The position numbers and the translations under genes are program-made. This document shows, one piece after another, positions 1-10,022 of a stretch of 64,000 bases of DNA. Source of the stretch: Kofleriaceae bacterium (GTDB lineage Bacteria > Myxococcota_A > Polyangia > Haliangiales > Haliangiaceae); assembly GCA_020633495.1 (NCBI GenBank), contig JACKDR010000011.1, positions 62,001 to 126,000 on the forward strand, written 5' to 3'. Numbering within the stretch: position 1 is the stretch's first letter; each line of letters starts with the position of its first letter. Under the pieces are notes generated by a model that was not told where the DNA came from, did no database searches, and was given only the letters and a program-made list of their open reading frames with translations.

Positions 1-1
1 G

Positions 2-34
2 GCCGCCAAGCCCGCGATTCCAGACCAGAAGTAG
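2..34 (+). CDS. possible 3' end of an upstream gene
   Basis: One frame reads ten plausible residues ending in Asp-Gln-Lys and then a TAG stop at 32-34, 77 bases before the kinase start. The piece is too short to prove coding. It could be the tail of a gene that begins outside the window. Confidence 0.25.
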   Translation, partial: AAKPAIPDQK

Positions 35-111
35 CCGTGGACGAGGCGGGCGGGTTCGCGTTAGTGTGACGGCGACCAAGAGGCCCGCGAGTCAGAGAGT
101 CAGAGAGTCTT

Positions 112-1744
<1,633 letters not shown>

Positions 1745-1745
1745 C

Positions 1746-2732
1746 ATGACCCATCGCACCACCACCATCGCCGCTGCCGCACTCGCGCTGCTCTCGATCA
1801 CCGCCGTCGCGGTGCCCGCGCGGGCCCAGAAGAGCGCCCAGGCCGACGCCCTGTTCAAGGAGGGCAAGGCGCTGATGGAGCAACACGACTACGCCGAGGC
1901 GTGCAAAGCGTTCGCCGCCAGCAACAAGGTCGACCCGGCGGTCAGCACGATGCTCAACCTGGCCGACTGTCGTGAGAAGAACCTGCAGCTCGCGAGCGCG
2001 TTCGGCGTGTTCCGCGACGTCGAGCGCATGACCCGGGACGACCGCGACCAGCAGGCGCTCACCGATGTCGCACGCGATCGCGCGGCCAAGCTCGAGCCCC
2101 GCCTGTCCTACCTGATCGTCAACGTCCCCGACGAGAGCCGGGTCGACGGCCTGACCATCACCCGCAACGGCGAGATCGTCGACGCCGCGACCTGGAACCG
2201 GGCGCTGCCCGTCGACGGCGGCGAGTACGTCATCGAGGGCAAGGCCCCTGGCCACGAGGCCTGGTCGACCAAGGTCACGGTCAAGTTCGAGAACGACAAG
2301 CAGTCGGTGGACGTGCCCAAGTTCAAGGAGCTGCCGATCGATCCCGACGCGATCGGCGGCGGCGGCGGCGGCGCCCTGCGCGGCCCCGAGGGCCACGGCA
2401 TGCCGGGCAAGCGCAAGGCGGCGATCGGCCTCGGCGTCGCCGGCCTCGCCGGCCTGGTCACGGGCGTGGTCTTCGAGCTCGCCGCGCGCAGCGACTACGA
2501 CGCGTCGTCGAAGGAGCCCGACGACGTCCGCCAGCAGGACCTCTACGACAACGCCAACAACGAGCGCACGATCGCGATCGTCACCGGCGGCCTCGGCGTC
2601 CTCTGCGCCGGCGCCGCGGTCTACCTGTGGATGACCGGCGCCCCGGCTGACCACCACGACGCCACCGCGCTGCGGATCGTGCCGTCGGTCCGCCCCGACG
2701 GCGTCGGCGTCGTCTTCGCCGGCGGCTTCTAG
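1746..2732 (+). CDS. secreted TPR-like protein with two C-terminal hydrophobic helices
   Basis: 328-residue protein of a type common beside myxobacterial kinases. A signal peptide ends near residue 27 (PARA-Q). A helical TPR-like part follows (residues about 30-120, with KEGKALMEQHDYAEACKAF). A beta-rich part then carries a PEGA-like pattern (VDGGEYVIEGKAPGH) at about 125-200 and a Gly run. Two hydrophobic helices lie near 225-245 and 280-300. Function is unknown; a scaffold or sensor partner of the kinase is inferred from position only. The ATG at 1746 lies one base after the kinase stop, which suggests translational coupling. A longer open frame upstream is an antiparallel-looking shadow of the kinase and was ignored. 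Confidence 0.8.
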   Translation: MTHRTTTIAAAALALLSITAVAVPARAQKSAQADALFKEGKALMEQHDYAEACKAFAASNKVDPAVSTMLNLADCREKNLQLASAFGVFRDVERMTRDDRDQQALTDVARDRAAKLEPRLSYLIVNVPDESRVDGLTITRNGEIVDAATWNRALPVDGGEYVIEGKAPGHEAWSTKVTVKFENDKQSVDVPKFKELPIDPDAIGGGGGGALRGPEGHGMPGKRKAAIGLGVAGLAGLVTGVVFELAARSDYDASSKEPDDVRQQDLYDNANNERTIAIVTGGLGVLCAGAAVYLWMTGAPADHHDATALRIVPSVRPDGVGVVFAGGF

Positions 2733-2751
2733 CCGCGCGCGGCCGCGCCGG

Positions 2752-3765
2752 CTACTGCCACGGCACGGCCTCGCCGACCAGCTCGAGCCGGCCGCTCAGC
2801 GACAGCGCGCTGTACAGCGCCAGGGTCCGGCCGTCGGGGTAGCGGAACGCCACCGCGACCTCGCGGCGGCCGTCGCCGTCGAGATCGAGCACGCCGAGGA
2901 CGTCGAGCACGACCGTGTAGCGCGGATCGGGCGGCGCGTCGGGCTCGCCGCCGGTCGACGCCACCGGCAGGTTGTAGACCGCGAACCGACCGTCGCAGCT
3001 GACGCCGACCACCGGCGCCGCCAGCACCTCCTCCGCCGGCGCCCGGACCGCGTCGACGAAGCTGGCGATCGGGAACGACTCGGTGGCGCCGTCGCCGTCG
3101 AGGTCGACCAGCAGGGCGTCGCCGGACACGCACGCCGTGCCGACCGGGATCGTCGGCGCCTGGCCGTCCTGCGAGCCGCGATCGATCGTCGCCACCGCCA
3201 GGCCGCAGCCGCCGGTGGCGCGCAGGCACGCCGGATCCTCGGGCGCCCCGCCCTCGTCGGACGCCGGCGCGCACGCGGCACGGCCGGTGTAGCTGCCGAT
3301 CGCCACCGGCTGGGGCAGGCCGACGTCGGAGACGCCGAGGACCTCGAAGACGCCGGCCCGGGTGCCGTCGACGCCGTAGACGCCGAAGGTGTGGGCGTCG
3401 CGCTCGAGCCGGCTGCCGACCTCGTCGGCGTCGTCGCTCCAGCCGACGCCGCGGACCAGCAGCGGCGCCACCCCCGGGCGCCCGGCGGCACCCTGCGGGC
3501 ACATCTCGCCGAGCAGCACGCCGCGCGCCCGCGGCGCCGCGGTCTTGCCGACCGGGGCGGCGCGCAGGGCCACGGGATCGTCGTCCCCGTTCATGTGGAC
3601 CTTGGGACCGCAGCCGATCCCGGCGGCCGCGGCCAGGGCCGCGATCGCCGCCACGGGCCCGAGGAGCCGGCCCCGGCGGCCACCTGGGAGCTGGAAATGC
3701 GAGATCACGACGGTTTCGATCACCCGCCGGGCAACGGGGTTGCCCACCTCTCCGTCCAACGGCAT
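2752..3765 (-). CDS. hypothetical lipoprotein with Asp/Gly-rich repeat-like segments
   Basis: I do not recognise a family. The N-terminal region has an Arg-rich start, a hydrophobic run and a lipobox-like AGIGC, so export and lipidation are likely. The mature part has several DLDGDG-type stretches (VDLDGDGATES, LDLDGDGRREVAV) that resemble FG-GAP/VCBS calcium loops, plus scattered cysteines. The frame stays open to 3864, but that extension overlaps the promoter of the divergent gene, so I use the ATG at 3765; a GTG closer to the hydrophobic run is also possible. It converges with the gene ending at 2732, 19 bases away. Confidence 0.65.
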   Translation of the reverse strand: MPLDGEVGNPVARRVIETVVISHFQLPGGRRGRLLGPVAAIAALAAAAGIGCGPKVHMNGDDDPVALRAAPVGKTAAPRARGVLLGEMCPQGAAGRPGVAPLLVRGVGWSDDADEVGSRLERDAHTFGVYGVDGTRAGVFEVLGVSDVGLPQPVAIGSYTGRAACAPASDEGGAPEDPACLRATGGCGLAVATIDRGSQDGQAPTIPVGTACVSGDALLVDLDGDGATESFPIASFVDAVRAPAEEVLAAPVVGVSCDGRFAVYNLPVASTGGEPDAPPDPRYTVVLDVLGVLDLDGDGRREVAVAFRYPDGRTLALYSALSLSGRLELVGEAVPWQ

Positions 3766-3843
3766 CGCGTGGACGTTACCCGAGACCACCAGGGCGGGCC
3801 ACTTCGGGCCCGGCGACCGCCGGTCGTGTTTCGCCCCGGCGAT

Positions 3844-3873
3844 TTGACGCTGGCGGAACCTCACGTCTATAGT
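3844..3873 (+). promoter_or_regulatory. sigma70-type promoter for the outer-membrane barrel gene
   Basis: TTGACG at 3844-3849 and TATAGT at 3868-3873 are separated by 18 bases. The stretch is markedly AT-richer than its surroundings and leaves a leader of about 80 bases before the ATG at 3958, with GGAG just upstream of that start. Confidence 0.6.
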
Positions 3874-3957
3874 CCGCCGGCTTTCGCAGTACCGCTGATT
3901 TCTTCGTATTTTCTAGACCTTGACCTCGCTGACCATCCTGGAGACCTGGAGTAGTCG

Positions 3958-5748
3958 ATGACCCGCGCCCTCCGCGCCCGCCGGCCCGCTCGCTGGCCAT
4001 TCCTCCTGCTGTTCGTCCCGGGCATCGCCGCAGCGCAGGTCACCCCCGGCCTGCCCACCGGCGCCGGCGGTCCCGGCCCGGACGCCGACAAGAAGGATGG
4101 GGTCGCCGAGCAGGCGCCCAAGACTCCGGGGTTGCTGCCGACCACGCCGACGCTGCCGCCGCCCAAGGGCAAGCACAAGCGGTTCGAGCTGATCGAGCTC
4201 GACGGCTACTTCCGGCTGCGCTCGGACTGGATGAAGAACTTCAACCTCGGGTTCATCGACGACCCCGATCTCGGCGGCGCGCCGTTCCCGGAGCCGCTGG
4301 GCTGCAGCGCGCCGACCTCGGGCTCCGCCGGCGACACCGCCGACCGCCCGTGCGGTGACTCGATCAAGAGCACCAACATGCGGCTCCGCCTCGAGCCGAC
4401 GATCAACCTCGACGAGACCACGTCGGTCCACATGCAGGTCGACGTCCTCGACAACGTCGTCCTCGGCTCGACCCCGACCACCGGGCAGGGCCTGGGCCTG
4501 GCGGCGTTCGAGGACACCCAGGGCGTGCCGCAGGCCGGCATCAACAGCGCCGAGGACGCCATCCGCGTCAAGCGCGCCTGGGCCGAGGTCGCGACCCCGC
4601 TGGGCATCGTCAAGTTCGGCCGCCAGCCCGACGCCTGGGGCATGGGCATGTTCCACAACTCGGGCTCGGCCGACCCGATCAACGGCGGCTACGACCTCGA
4701 CAGCGAGCGCGGCGACACCGTCGACCGCGTCATGTTCGGCACGCTGATCCCCGGCACCCAGCTGCGCGGCGCGATCGCGATGGACTTCCCGATGACCGGC
4801 CGGACCTCGGCCCAGACCGGCGGCACGCCGCGCGGCCAGGGCTGGGATCTCGACGACAACGACGACGTCCGCCAGTGGTCGTTCGTGCTGTCGCACCTCG
4901 ACACGCCCGACGACTTCCGCGACGCCGTCGAGCGCGGCGAGCTGACGATGAACTACGGCGTCTACCTGCAGTACCGCAAGCAGGCGTGGGACTACACCGG
5001 CGCCGGCGTGTCCGACACCCCGGACCCCGACGCGTTCGTGCCCCGCGACGCCACCGCGTACATCCCCGACCTGTGGCTCAAGCTCGGCTACAAGCAGCTG
5101 CAGCTCGAGCTCGAGGGCGTCGCGATCGTCGGCAGCATCAACAAGGCCACCGACGTCGGCATCGACCAGGCGCTCGACCTGCGCCAGTTCGGCGGCGTCG
5201 GCCGCGTCACCTACCGCGCGGTCCAGGACAAGCTCAAGGTCGGCCTCGAGGTCGGCGGCGCCTCCGGCGACCAGTGGGACAACGACCCGCAGGGCTCGAC
5301 CCACATCTCGACCGCCAACACCCTGGGCGGCGCCCGCGACGGCACGCTGTCGTGGTTCCGCTTCGACCCCGAGTACAAGATCGACCTGATCCTGTTCCGC
5401 GAGCTGATCGGCGCGGTCACCAACGCCGCCTACGCCAAGCCGTTCCTGTCGTACCAGCTCACCAAGGGCATCACGGCGCGCATCGCCAACGTCACCAGCT
5501 TCGCGCTCAAGCCGGTGGCGACCCCGGGCAACGGCTCGCTCTACGGCGTCGAGTTCGACGGCGACCTCGGCTACACCGCGACCAACGGCTTCTCCGCCGG
5601 CATCGCGTACGGCGTGCTGTTCCCGCTGTCGGCGATGAACCACCCCGAGGATCCGTCCACGGGCAGCGGCTTCGGCTACGGCGCCGGCAACACCGGCGAC
5701 GCCGGCAACGCGCACACGATCCAGTTCCGGCTCGGCCTCAGCTTCTGA
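3958..5748 (+). CDS. outer-membrane beta-barrel protein, TIGR04551-like
   Basis: 596-residue exported protein. A signal peptide ends near residue 26 (IAAAQ), then comes a Pro/Gly linker, then from about residue 80 a long beta-rich region with alternating hydrophobic strands and porin-like phrases such as GYFRLRSDW and VKFGRQPDAWGMGMF. It ends in Phe (LGLSF), the usual outer-membrane insertion signal. The layout resembles a myxobacterial conserved family I know as TIGR04551; that assignment is from memory and not a search. Its role is unknown; a porin or export channel is possible. It has its own promoter and probably forms a single-gene unit. Confidence 0.75.
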   Translation: MTRALRARRPARWPFLLLFVPGIAAAQVTPGLPTGAGGPGPDADKKDGVAEQAPKTPGLLPTTPTLPPPKGKHKRFELIELDGYFRLRSDWMKNFNLGFIDDPDLGGAPFPEPLGCSAPTSGSAGDTADRPCGDSIKSTNMRLRLEPTINLDETTSVHMQVDVLDNVVLGSTPTTGQGLGLAAFEDTQGVPQAGINSAEDAIRVKRAWAEVATPLGIVKFGRQPDAWGMGMFHNSGSADPINGGYDLDSERGDTVDRVMFGTLIPGTQLRGAIAMDFPMTGRTSAQTGGTPRGQGWDLDDNDDVRQWSFVLSHLDTPDDFRDAVERGELTMNYGVYLQYRKQAWDYTGAGVSDTPDPDAFVPRDATAYIPDLWLKLGYKQLQLELEGVAIVGSINKATDVGIDQALDLRQFGGVGRVTYRAVQDKLKVGLEVGGASGDQWDNDPQGSTHISTANTLGGARDGTLSWFRFDPEYKIDLILFRELIGAVTNAAYAKPFLSYQLTKGITARIANVTSFALKPVATPGNGSLYGVEFDGDLGYTATNGFSAGIAYGVLFPLSAMNHPEDPSTGSGFGYGAGNTGDAGNAHTIQFRLGLSF

Positions 5749-5802
5749 GCCGGGCCGGGGCCGTCGCGGCCCCGCCCCGCCGCCGGTGTCGGAGGGATCC
5801 TC

Positions 5803-5808
5803 TAGCGT
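5803..5808 (+). promoter_or_regulatory. -10-like element six bases before radA ATG
   Basis: TAGCGT ends six bases before the ATG, with no Shine-Dalgarno sequence between. The geometry fits a leaderless transcript. Confidence 0.4.
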
Positions 5809-5814
5809 CGACCG

Positions 5815-7197
5815 ATGGCCAAGCTGAAGGTCAAGGCGGCGCGCAGCACCTACCGCTGCGACGCCTGCGGCCACGTCGAGAGCAAGTGGATGGGCCGGTG
5901 TCCGGCCTGTCAGCAGTGGAACAGCCTGATCGAGGAGGTCACGGCGGCGCCCGCCGGTCGCGCCGCCGCGGTCGCGATCTCCGCGGGCGGCGCGCCGGTC
6001 GCGGTCACCGAGGTCGCCGAGATCGACGCCGGCGATCGCACCGCCTGCGCGATCGGCGAGGTCGACCGCGTCCTCGGCGGCGGCCTGGTGCCCGGCTCGC
6101 TGGTGCTGCTCGGCGGCGAGCCCGGCATCGGCAAGTCGACGCTGCTGGTCCAGGCCCTCGCCGGGATCGCCCGGCGCCACGGCGATCGCAAGGTCCTGTA
6201 CGCCACCGGCGAGGAGTCGGTGGCGCAGACCGCGCTGCGGGCCCGCCGGGTCGGCGCCGCGCCCGCCAACCTGATCCTGGTCGCCGAGACCGACGTCGAT
6301 CGCGTCCTGACCATCGCCCGCGACCTGCAGCCCGCGGTGCTCGCGGTCGACTCGATCCAGACCGCGTACACCGCGGCGCTCGACTCGATCCCCGGCGCGG
6401 TCGCGCAGGTCCGCGAGTCGGCCGGGCGGCTGATGCAGTTCGCCAAGACCACGGCGACGCCGACGCTGCTGGTCGGCCACGTCACCAAGGACGGCGGCCT
6501 GGCCGGGCCCAAGACCCTCGAGCACCTGGTCGACGTCGTGCTGTCGTTCGAGGGCGACGGCTCGGGCGCCTACCGGATCCTGCGCGCCCACAAGAACCGC
6601 TTCGGCTCGACCCAGGAGATCGGCGTCTTCGAGATGCGCGGCGCCGGGCTGGCCGAGGTCCTCGACCCGTCGGCGCACCTCTTGGCCGAGCGGCCGGCGG
6701 GCGCCCCCGGCTCGGTCGTGGTCGCGTCCGCCGACGGCAACCGGCCGCTGCTGGTCGAGATCCAGGCGCTGGTGGCGCCGCCCGCCGCCGGCATCGGCCG
6801 CCGCACCGCCGCCGGCGTCGACGGCAACCGGGTCGCGCTGCTGCTGGCGGTGCTGGCCCAGCGCGCCGGCTGCGACGTCCTCTCGCAGGACGTCTTCGTC
6901 AACGTCGCCGGCGGCGTCCGCCTGACCGAGCCCGCGATCGACCTCGGCATCGCCTGCGCGCTGGCGTCGAGCGCGCGCGGCCGCGCCGTCGACGCCAAGA
7001 CCATCGTCTTCGGCGAGGTCGGCCTGGCCGGCGAGGTCCGGGCCGTGCCCCTGGCCGACGCCCGCCTGGCCGAGGCCCGCAAGCTCGGCTTCACCCGCGC
7101 GATCATCCCGGTCCAGAACCAGGCCCGGCTCGAGGGCGCGCCCGGGCTCGAGCTGGTGGCGGTCGACCGACTGGCGGCCGCGCTCGGCGCCCTGTAG
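5815..7197 (+). CDS. radA: DNA repair protein RadA (Sms)
   Basis: RadA is a DnaB-like branch-migration helicase that processes recombination intermediates with RecA. All diagnostic parts are present: an N-terminal zinc finger with paired cysteines at residues 15/18 and 29/32, Walker A GEPGIGKST at 101-109, the RadA-specific KNRFG at 260-264, and a C-terminal Lon-protease-like domain. Length (460) is normal for the family. Its TAG stop at 7195-7197 lies within a possible -10 element for the next gene, so the two may be separately transcribed. Confidence 0.95.
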   Translation: MAKLKVKAARSTYRCDACGHVESKWMGRCPACQQWNSLIEEVTAAPAGRAAAVAISAGGAPVAVTEVAEIDAGDRTACAIGEVDRVLGGGLVPGSLVLLGGEPGIGKSTLLVQALAGIARRHGDRKVLYATGEESVAQTALRARRVGAAPANLILVAETDVDRVLTIARDLQPAVLAVDSIQTAYTAALDSIPGAVAQVRESAGRLMQFAKTTATPTLLVGHVTKDGGLAGPKTLEHLVDVVLSFEGDGSGAYRILRAHKNRFGSTQEIGVFEMRGAGLAEVLDPSAHLLAERPAGAPGSVVVASADGNRPLLVEIQALVAPPAAGIGRRTAAGVDGNRVALLLAVLAQRAGCDVLSQDVFVNVAGGVRLTEPAIDLGIACALASSARGRAVDAKTIVFGEVGLAGEVRAVPLADARLAEARKLGFTRAIIPVQNQARLEGAPGLELVAVDRLAAALGAL

Positions 7198-7207
7198 CCT
7201 CGGCGCC

Positions 7208-8692
7208 ATGGCCCGCCCCCGTGCGCTCGCGCTCGTCGCCGTCGTGGCGCTCGCGCTGGCCGGGCTGTCGTGCGGGCGCCGCGGCCACGGCGGCACCTGG
7301 AAGGCGATCCAGGCCCGCGGCGAGCTGGTGTGGGGCGCCGACGTCAGCGGCGGCGAGCCCTACGTCTTCGAGGATCCGGCCGATCCCAGCCACTACATCG
7401 GCTTCGAGGTCGACATCATGGACGCGGTGGCGCGCCGCCTCGGGGTCAAGGCCCGGGTCGCGCAGTACGCGTGGTCGAACCTGGTGCCGTCGCTCGAGCG
7501 CGGGGACTTCGACGTCGTCACCAACGGCCTCGAGAACACCGCCGAGCGCCAGGACCGGATCCTCTTGTCGCGGCCGTACTACGTCTACGCCGAGCTGCTC
7601 GCGGTGCGCGCCGGCAGCCCGTACCGCTCGCTCGACGACCTGCGCGGCCGCCGGGTCGGCACCCTCAACCAGACCTACGCCCACGACCTGCTGCGCGAGG
7701 CCGGCGTCGAGGTCGTGCTCTACGAGGGCGACAAGGAGCCGTACCTCGACCTGGCCGCGGGCCGGATCGACGCGGTCCTGCTCGACGACATCATCGCCAA
7801 CCGCTCCGGCTGCGGCGTCGCTGGCATCACCTGCCTGCCCGACGACGTCGCCCGCGGCACCTACGTCATCGGCATCCGCAAGGCCGACCCCGCGCTCAAG
7901 GCCGCGATCGACGCCGCGCTCGACGCGATGATCGCCGACGGCGAGCTCGAGCGGATCCTGCGGACGTGGAAGCTGTGGAACCCGCGCCAGGCCGACCTCG
8001 ACGTCCAGGTCACCCAGACCCCGTCGGTGCGGGCCCGCTCGTTCGACGGCAACCAGTGGCGGCTGTTCCTCGACGCCGCGGTGGTCACGCTGCTCTTGTC
8101 GATCGCGGCGTTCGCGCTGGCGGTGCCGGTCGGGCTGCTGCTGGCGACGATGCGGGTCTACGGCGGCCCGGTCAGCCGCGGCGCGGCGCGCGTCTACATC
8201 GAGCTGTTCCGCGGCACCCCGGTGCTGCTGCAGCTCTACGTCCTCTACTACGGCCTGGCCCCGTACTACAGCCTGGGCCCGGTGCAGGCGGCGATCCTCG
8301 GCCTCGGCCTCAACTACGGCGCCTACGAGGCCGAGGTCTACCGCGGCGCCCTGCTGGCGATCCCGCGCGGCCAGACCGAGGCGGCCAAGGCGCTCGGCCT
8401 GGGCCCGTGGCTGAGCCTGCGCCACGTCCTGCTGCCGCAGGCGCTGCGCCTGGCGCTGCCGCCGATGACCAACGACTTCGTGTCGCTGCTCAAGGACTCG
8501 TCGCTGGTCAGCTCGATCACGGTCATCGAGCTGACCAAGCGGATGACGATCGCCGCGGTCGATCTGCGCGGCTGGCTGGTGCCGGGGCTGGCGTGCGCCG
8601 GCTTCTACCTGGTGCTCAGCCTGCCGCTGTCGGAGCTGGCCCGGCGCCTGGAGAGGAGGCTGGCGCATGATCGCCGTCCGCACGCTCTCTAA
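7208..8692 (+). CDS. polar amino-acid ABC transporter, fused binding protein and permease
   Basis: One 494-residue chain combines two transporter parts. Residues 1-22 are a lipoprotein-like signal (ALAGLSCG). About 30-265 form a family-3 solute-binding domain (GFEVDIMDAVARRLGVKARV, then the NGLENTAERQ region). About 285-490 form a HisM/GlnP-type permease with several membrane helices and the EAAKALGLGPW coupling loop. Such fusions are known for GlnPQ-type importers. The ATPase follows with a 26-base overlap, so two genes supply the whole importer. The substrate is probably glutamine or another polar amino acid, inferred from family only. Confidence 0.9.
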   Translation: MARPRALALVAVVALALAGLSCGRRGHGGTWKAIQARGELVWGADVSGGEPYVFEDPADPSHYIGFEVDIMDAVARRLGVKARVAQYAWSNLVPSLERGDFDVVTNGLENTAERQDRILLSRPYYVYAELLAVRAGSPYRSLDDLRGRRVGTLNQTYAHDLLREAGVEVVLYEGDKEPYLDLAAGRIDAVLLDDIIANRSGCGVAGITCLPDDVARGTYVIGIRKADPALKAAIDAALDAMIADGELERILRTWKLWNPRQADLDVQVTQTPSVRARSFDGNQWRLFLDAAVVTLLLSIAAFALAVPVGLLLATMRVYGGPVSRGAARVYIELFRGTPVLLQLYVLYYGLAPYYSLGPVQAAILGLGLNYGAYEAEVYRGALLAIPRGQTEAAKALGLGPWLSLRHVLLPQALRLALPPMTNDFVSLLKDSSLVSSITVIELTKRMTIAAVDLRGWLVPGLACAGFYLVLSLPLSELARRLERRLAHDRRPHAL

Positions 8693-9416
8693 GCGCCACG
8701 GCGACCGCGTCGTCCTCGAGGGCGTGTCGGCCGACGTCGCGCGCGGCGAGACGATCGCCGTGGTCGGGCCGTCGGGCGGCGGCAAGAGCACGCTCTTGCG
8801 CTGCCTCAACTACCTCGAGCCGTTCGACGCCGGCACCGTCGAGATCGCCGGCGTGACGCTGCGGCCCGGCATGGACGGCCGCGACCGCGAGACCCTGCGC
8901 AAGCTGCGCTGCGCGGTCGGCATGGTGTTCCAGCAGTTCAACCTGTTCCCGCACCTGACCGCGATCGAGAACATCACGCTGGCGCCGCGCCTGGTCCGCG
9001 GCCTGGCGGCGGTCGAGGCCACCCGCCGCGGCGCCGCCCTGCTCGAGCGGGTCGGCCTGGCCGATCGCGCCGGCGCCTACCCGCACGAGCTGTCGGGCGG
9101 CCAGCAGCAGCGCGTCGCGATCGCCCGGGCCCTGGCCCAGGAGCCCGAGGTCATGCTGTTCGACGAGCCGACCAGCGCGCTCGATCCCGAGATGCGGGAC
9201 GACGTCATGGAGGTCATCCGCGATCTCGCCGGCGGCGGCATGACGATGCTGGTGGTGACCCACGAGATGCACTTCGCCCACGACGTGGCGTCGCGGGTGT
9301 GGGTGATCGACCGCGGCACGATCGTCGAGGACGGCTCGCCGCAACAGGTGGTGGACGCGCCGCAGAGCGCGGTGGCGCGCGAGTTCTTCGCCCGGCTGCG
9401 CCGGACCACGACGTAG
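8667..9416 (+). CDS. amino-acid ABC transporter ATP-binding protein (GlnQ-like)
   Basis: 249-residue ABC ATPase powering the fused importer just upstream. Walker A GPSGGGKST begins at residue 34, the Q-loop is in VFQQFNLFPHLT, the signature LSGGQQQ is at 142-148, Walker B ends in D166-E167, and the switch His is in VVTHEMHFA. These place it in the GlnQ/HisP polar amino-acid subfamily. The start overlaps the end of the permease, which is typical of tight coupling. A repeat block with no genes follows. Confidence 0.93.
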   Translation: MIAVRTLSKRHGDRVVLEGVSADVARGETIAVVGPSGGGKSTLLRCLNYLEPFDAGTVEIAGVTLRPGMDGRDRETLRKLRCAVGMVFQQFNLFPHLTAIENITLAPRLVRGLAAVEATRRGAALLERVGLADRAGAYPHELSGGQQQRVAIARALAQEPEVMLFDEPTSALDPEMRDDVMEVIRDLAGGGMTMLVVTHEMHFAHDVASRVWVIDRGTIVEDGSPQQVVDAPQSAVAREFFARLRRTTT

Positions 9417-9585
9417 CCAGCCGCGCGCCTCGCGTCGCCGCCGCCCCGCGCCGCGCTGCGCCGCGAGGCACGACAGAGGGACGACGCGAGGGACGACGCG
9501 AGGGACGACGCGAGGGATGGAAAGGCATGGTCGCGGGGCCTGAGCAACACGCGAGGCATGGAAGGCATGGCGTCGCGTGGCATGC

Positions 9586-9653
9586 GTGCTCGTGCGAGCG
9601 GTGGGGAGACCGCGGGCCGGCGGCCGCGGTCTCCCCACCGCCCGCGCGAGCAC
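9586..9653. repeat. long inverted repeat (30-bp arms, 8-base loop)
   Basis: Arms 9586-9615 and 9624-9653 pair with only two mismatches and enclose an 8-base loop. The right arm belongs to the tandem repeat array, so the left arm looks like an inverted copy of one unit. It could end transcription from the ABC transporter operon, but no T-tract follows. Confidence 0.7.
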
Positions 9654-9655
9654 CC

Positions 9656-9959
9656 ACGCCACGCCACGCCGCGAAGGCGGCCAGCGCTCTCCCCATCGCT
9701 CGCGCGCGCCCGCCCGCGCCACGCCACGCCACGCCACGCCACGCCACGCCACGCCACGCCGCGAAGGCGGCCAGCGCTCTCTCCCCATCGCGCGCGCTCC
9801 GCCCGCGCCACGCCACGCCACGCCACGCCGCGAAGGCGGCCAGCGCGCTCCCCATCGCTCGCGCGCCCGCCCGCCCACGCCACGCCACGCCACGCCACGC
9901 CGCGAAGGCGGCCAGCGCTCTCCCCACGCGCGCCCGCCCGCGCCACGCCACGCCACGCC
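9656..9959. repeat. ACGCC pentamer microsatellite within a 69-90 base minisatellite
   Basis: Pentamer runs lie at 9656-9670 (3 copies), 9721-9760 (8), 9810-9829 (4), 9877-9901 (5) and 9945-9959 (3). Each of the first four leads into GCGAAGGCGGCC plus a CTCCCCA box. The differing copy numbers are what slippage would produce. Confidence 0.85.
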
Positions 9960-10022
9960 GGCGCGGTCCCCCCGCTCACGGGAGCGCCCGGGCGGGGAGA
10001 CGCGCGCACCCGCTCCGCTAAG

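Larger units (their letters stand above)
9417..10022. repeat. non-coding block of nested tandem repeats
   Basis: A 606-base stretch without a credible gene. From left to right: three copies of a 12-mer GAGGGACGACGC (9476-9511); short GGCATGG repeats; a 30-bp inverted repeat (9586-9653); then four copies of a GCGAAGGCGGCC unit starting at 9671, 9761, 9830 and 9902 (spacing 90, 69, 72), separated by ACGCC pentamer runs of 3, 8, 4, 5 and 3 copies. All three minus-strand frames are open through it, but their products are only the repeat read as Trp-Arg-Gly-Val-Ala. Confidence 0.85.

Noticed and set aside
3913..7296. An 1127-codon minus-strand open frame
   Set aside because: Antisense to the barrel gene and radA, with low-complexity Ala/Asp/Arg/Gly and no domain.
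9656..9959. CRISPR array
   Set aside because: Repeated units have irregular spacing, the intervening parts are themselves repeats, and no cas genes are near.
9077..10009. Minus-strand ORFs with Trp-Arg-Gly-Val-Ala repeats
   Set aside because: They are translations of the ACGCC array in every frame and have no other support.
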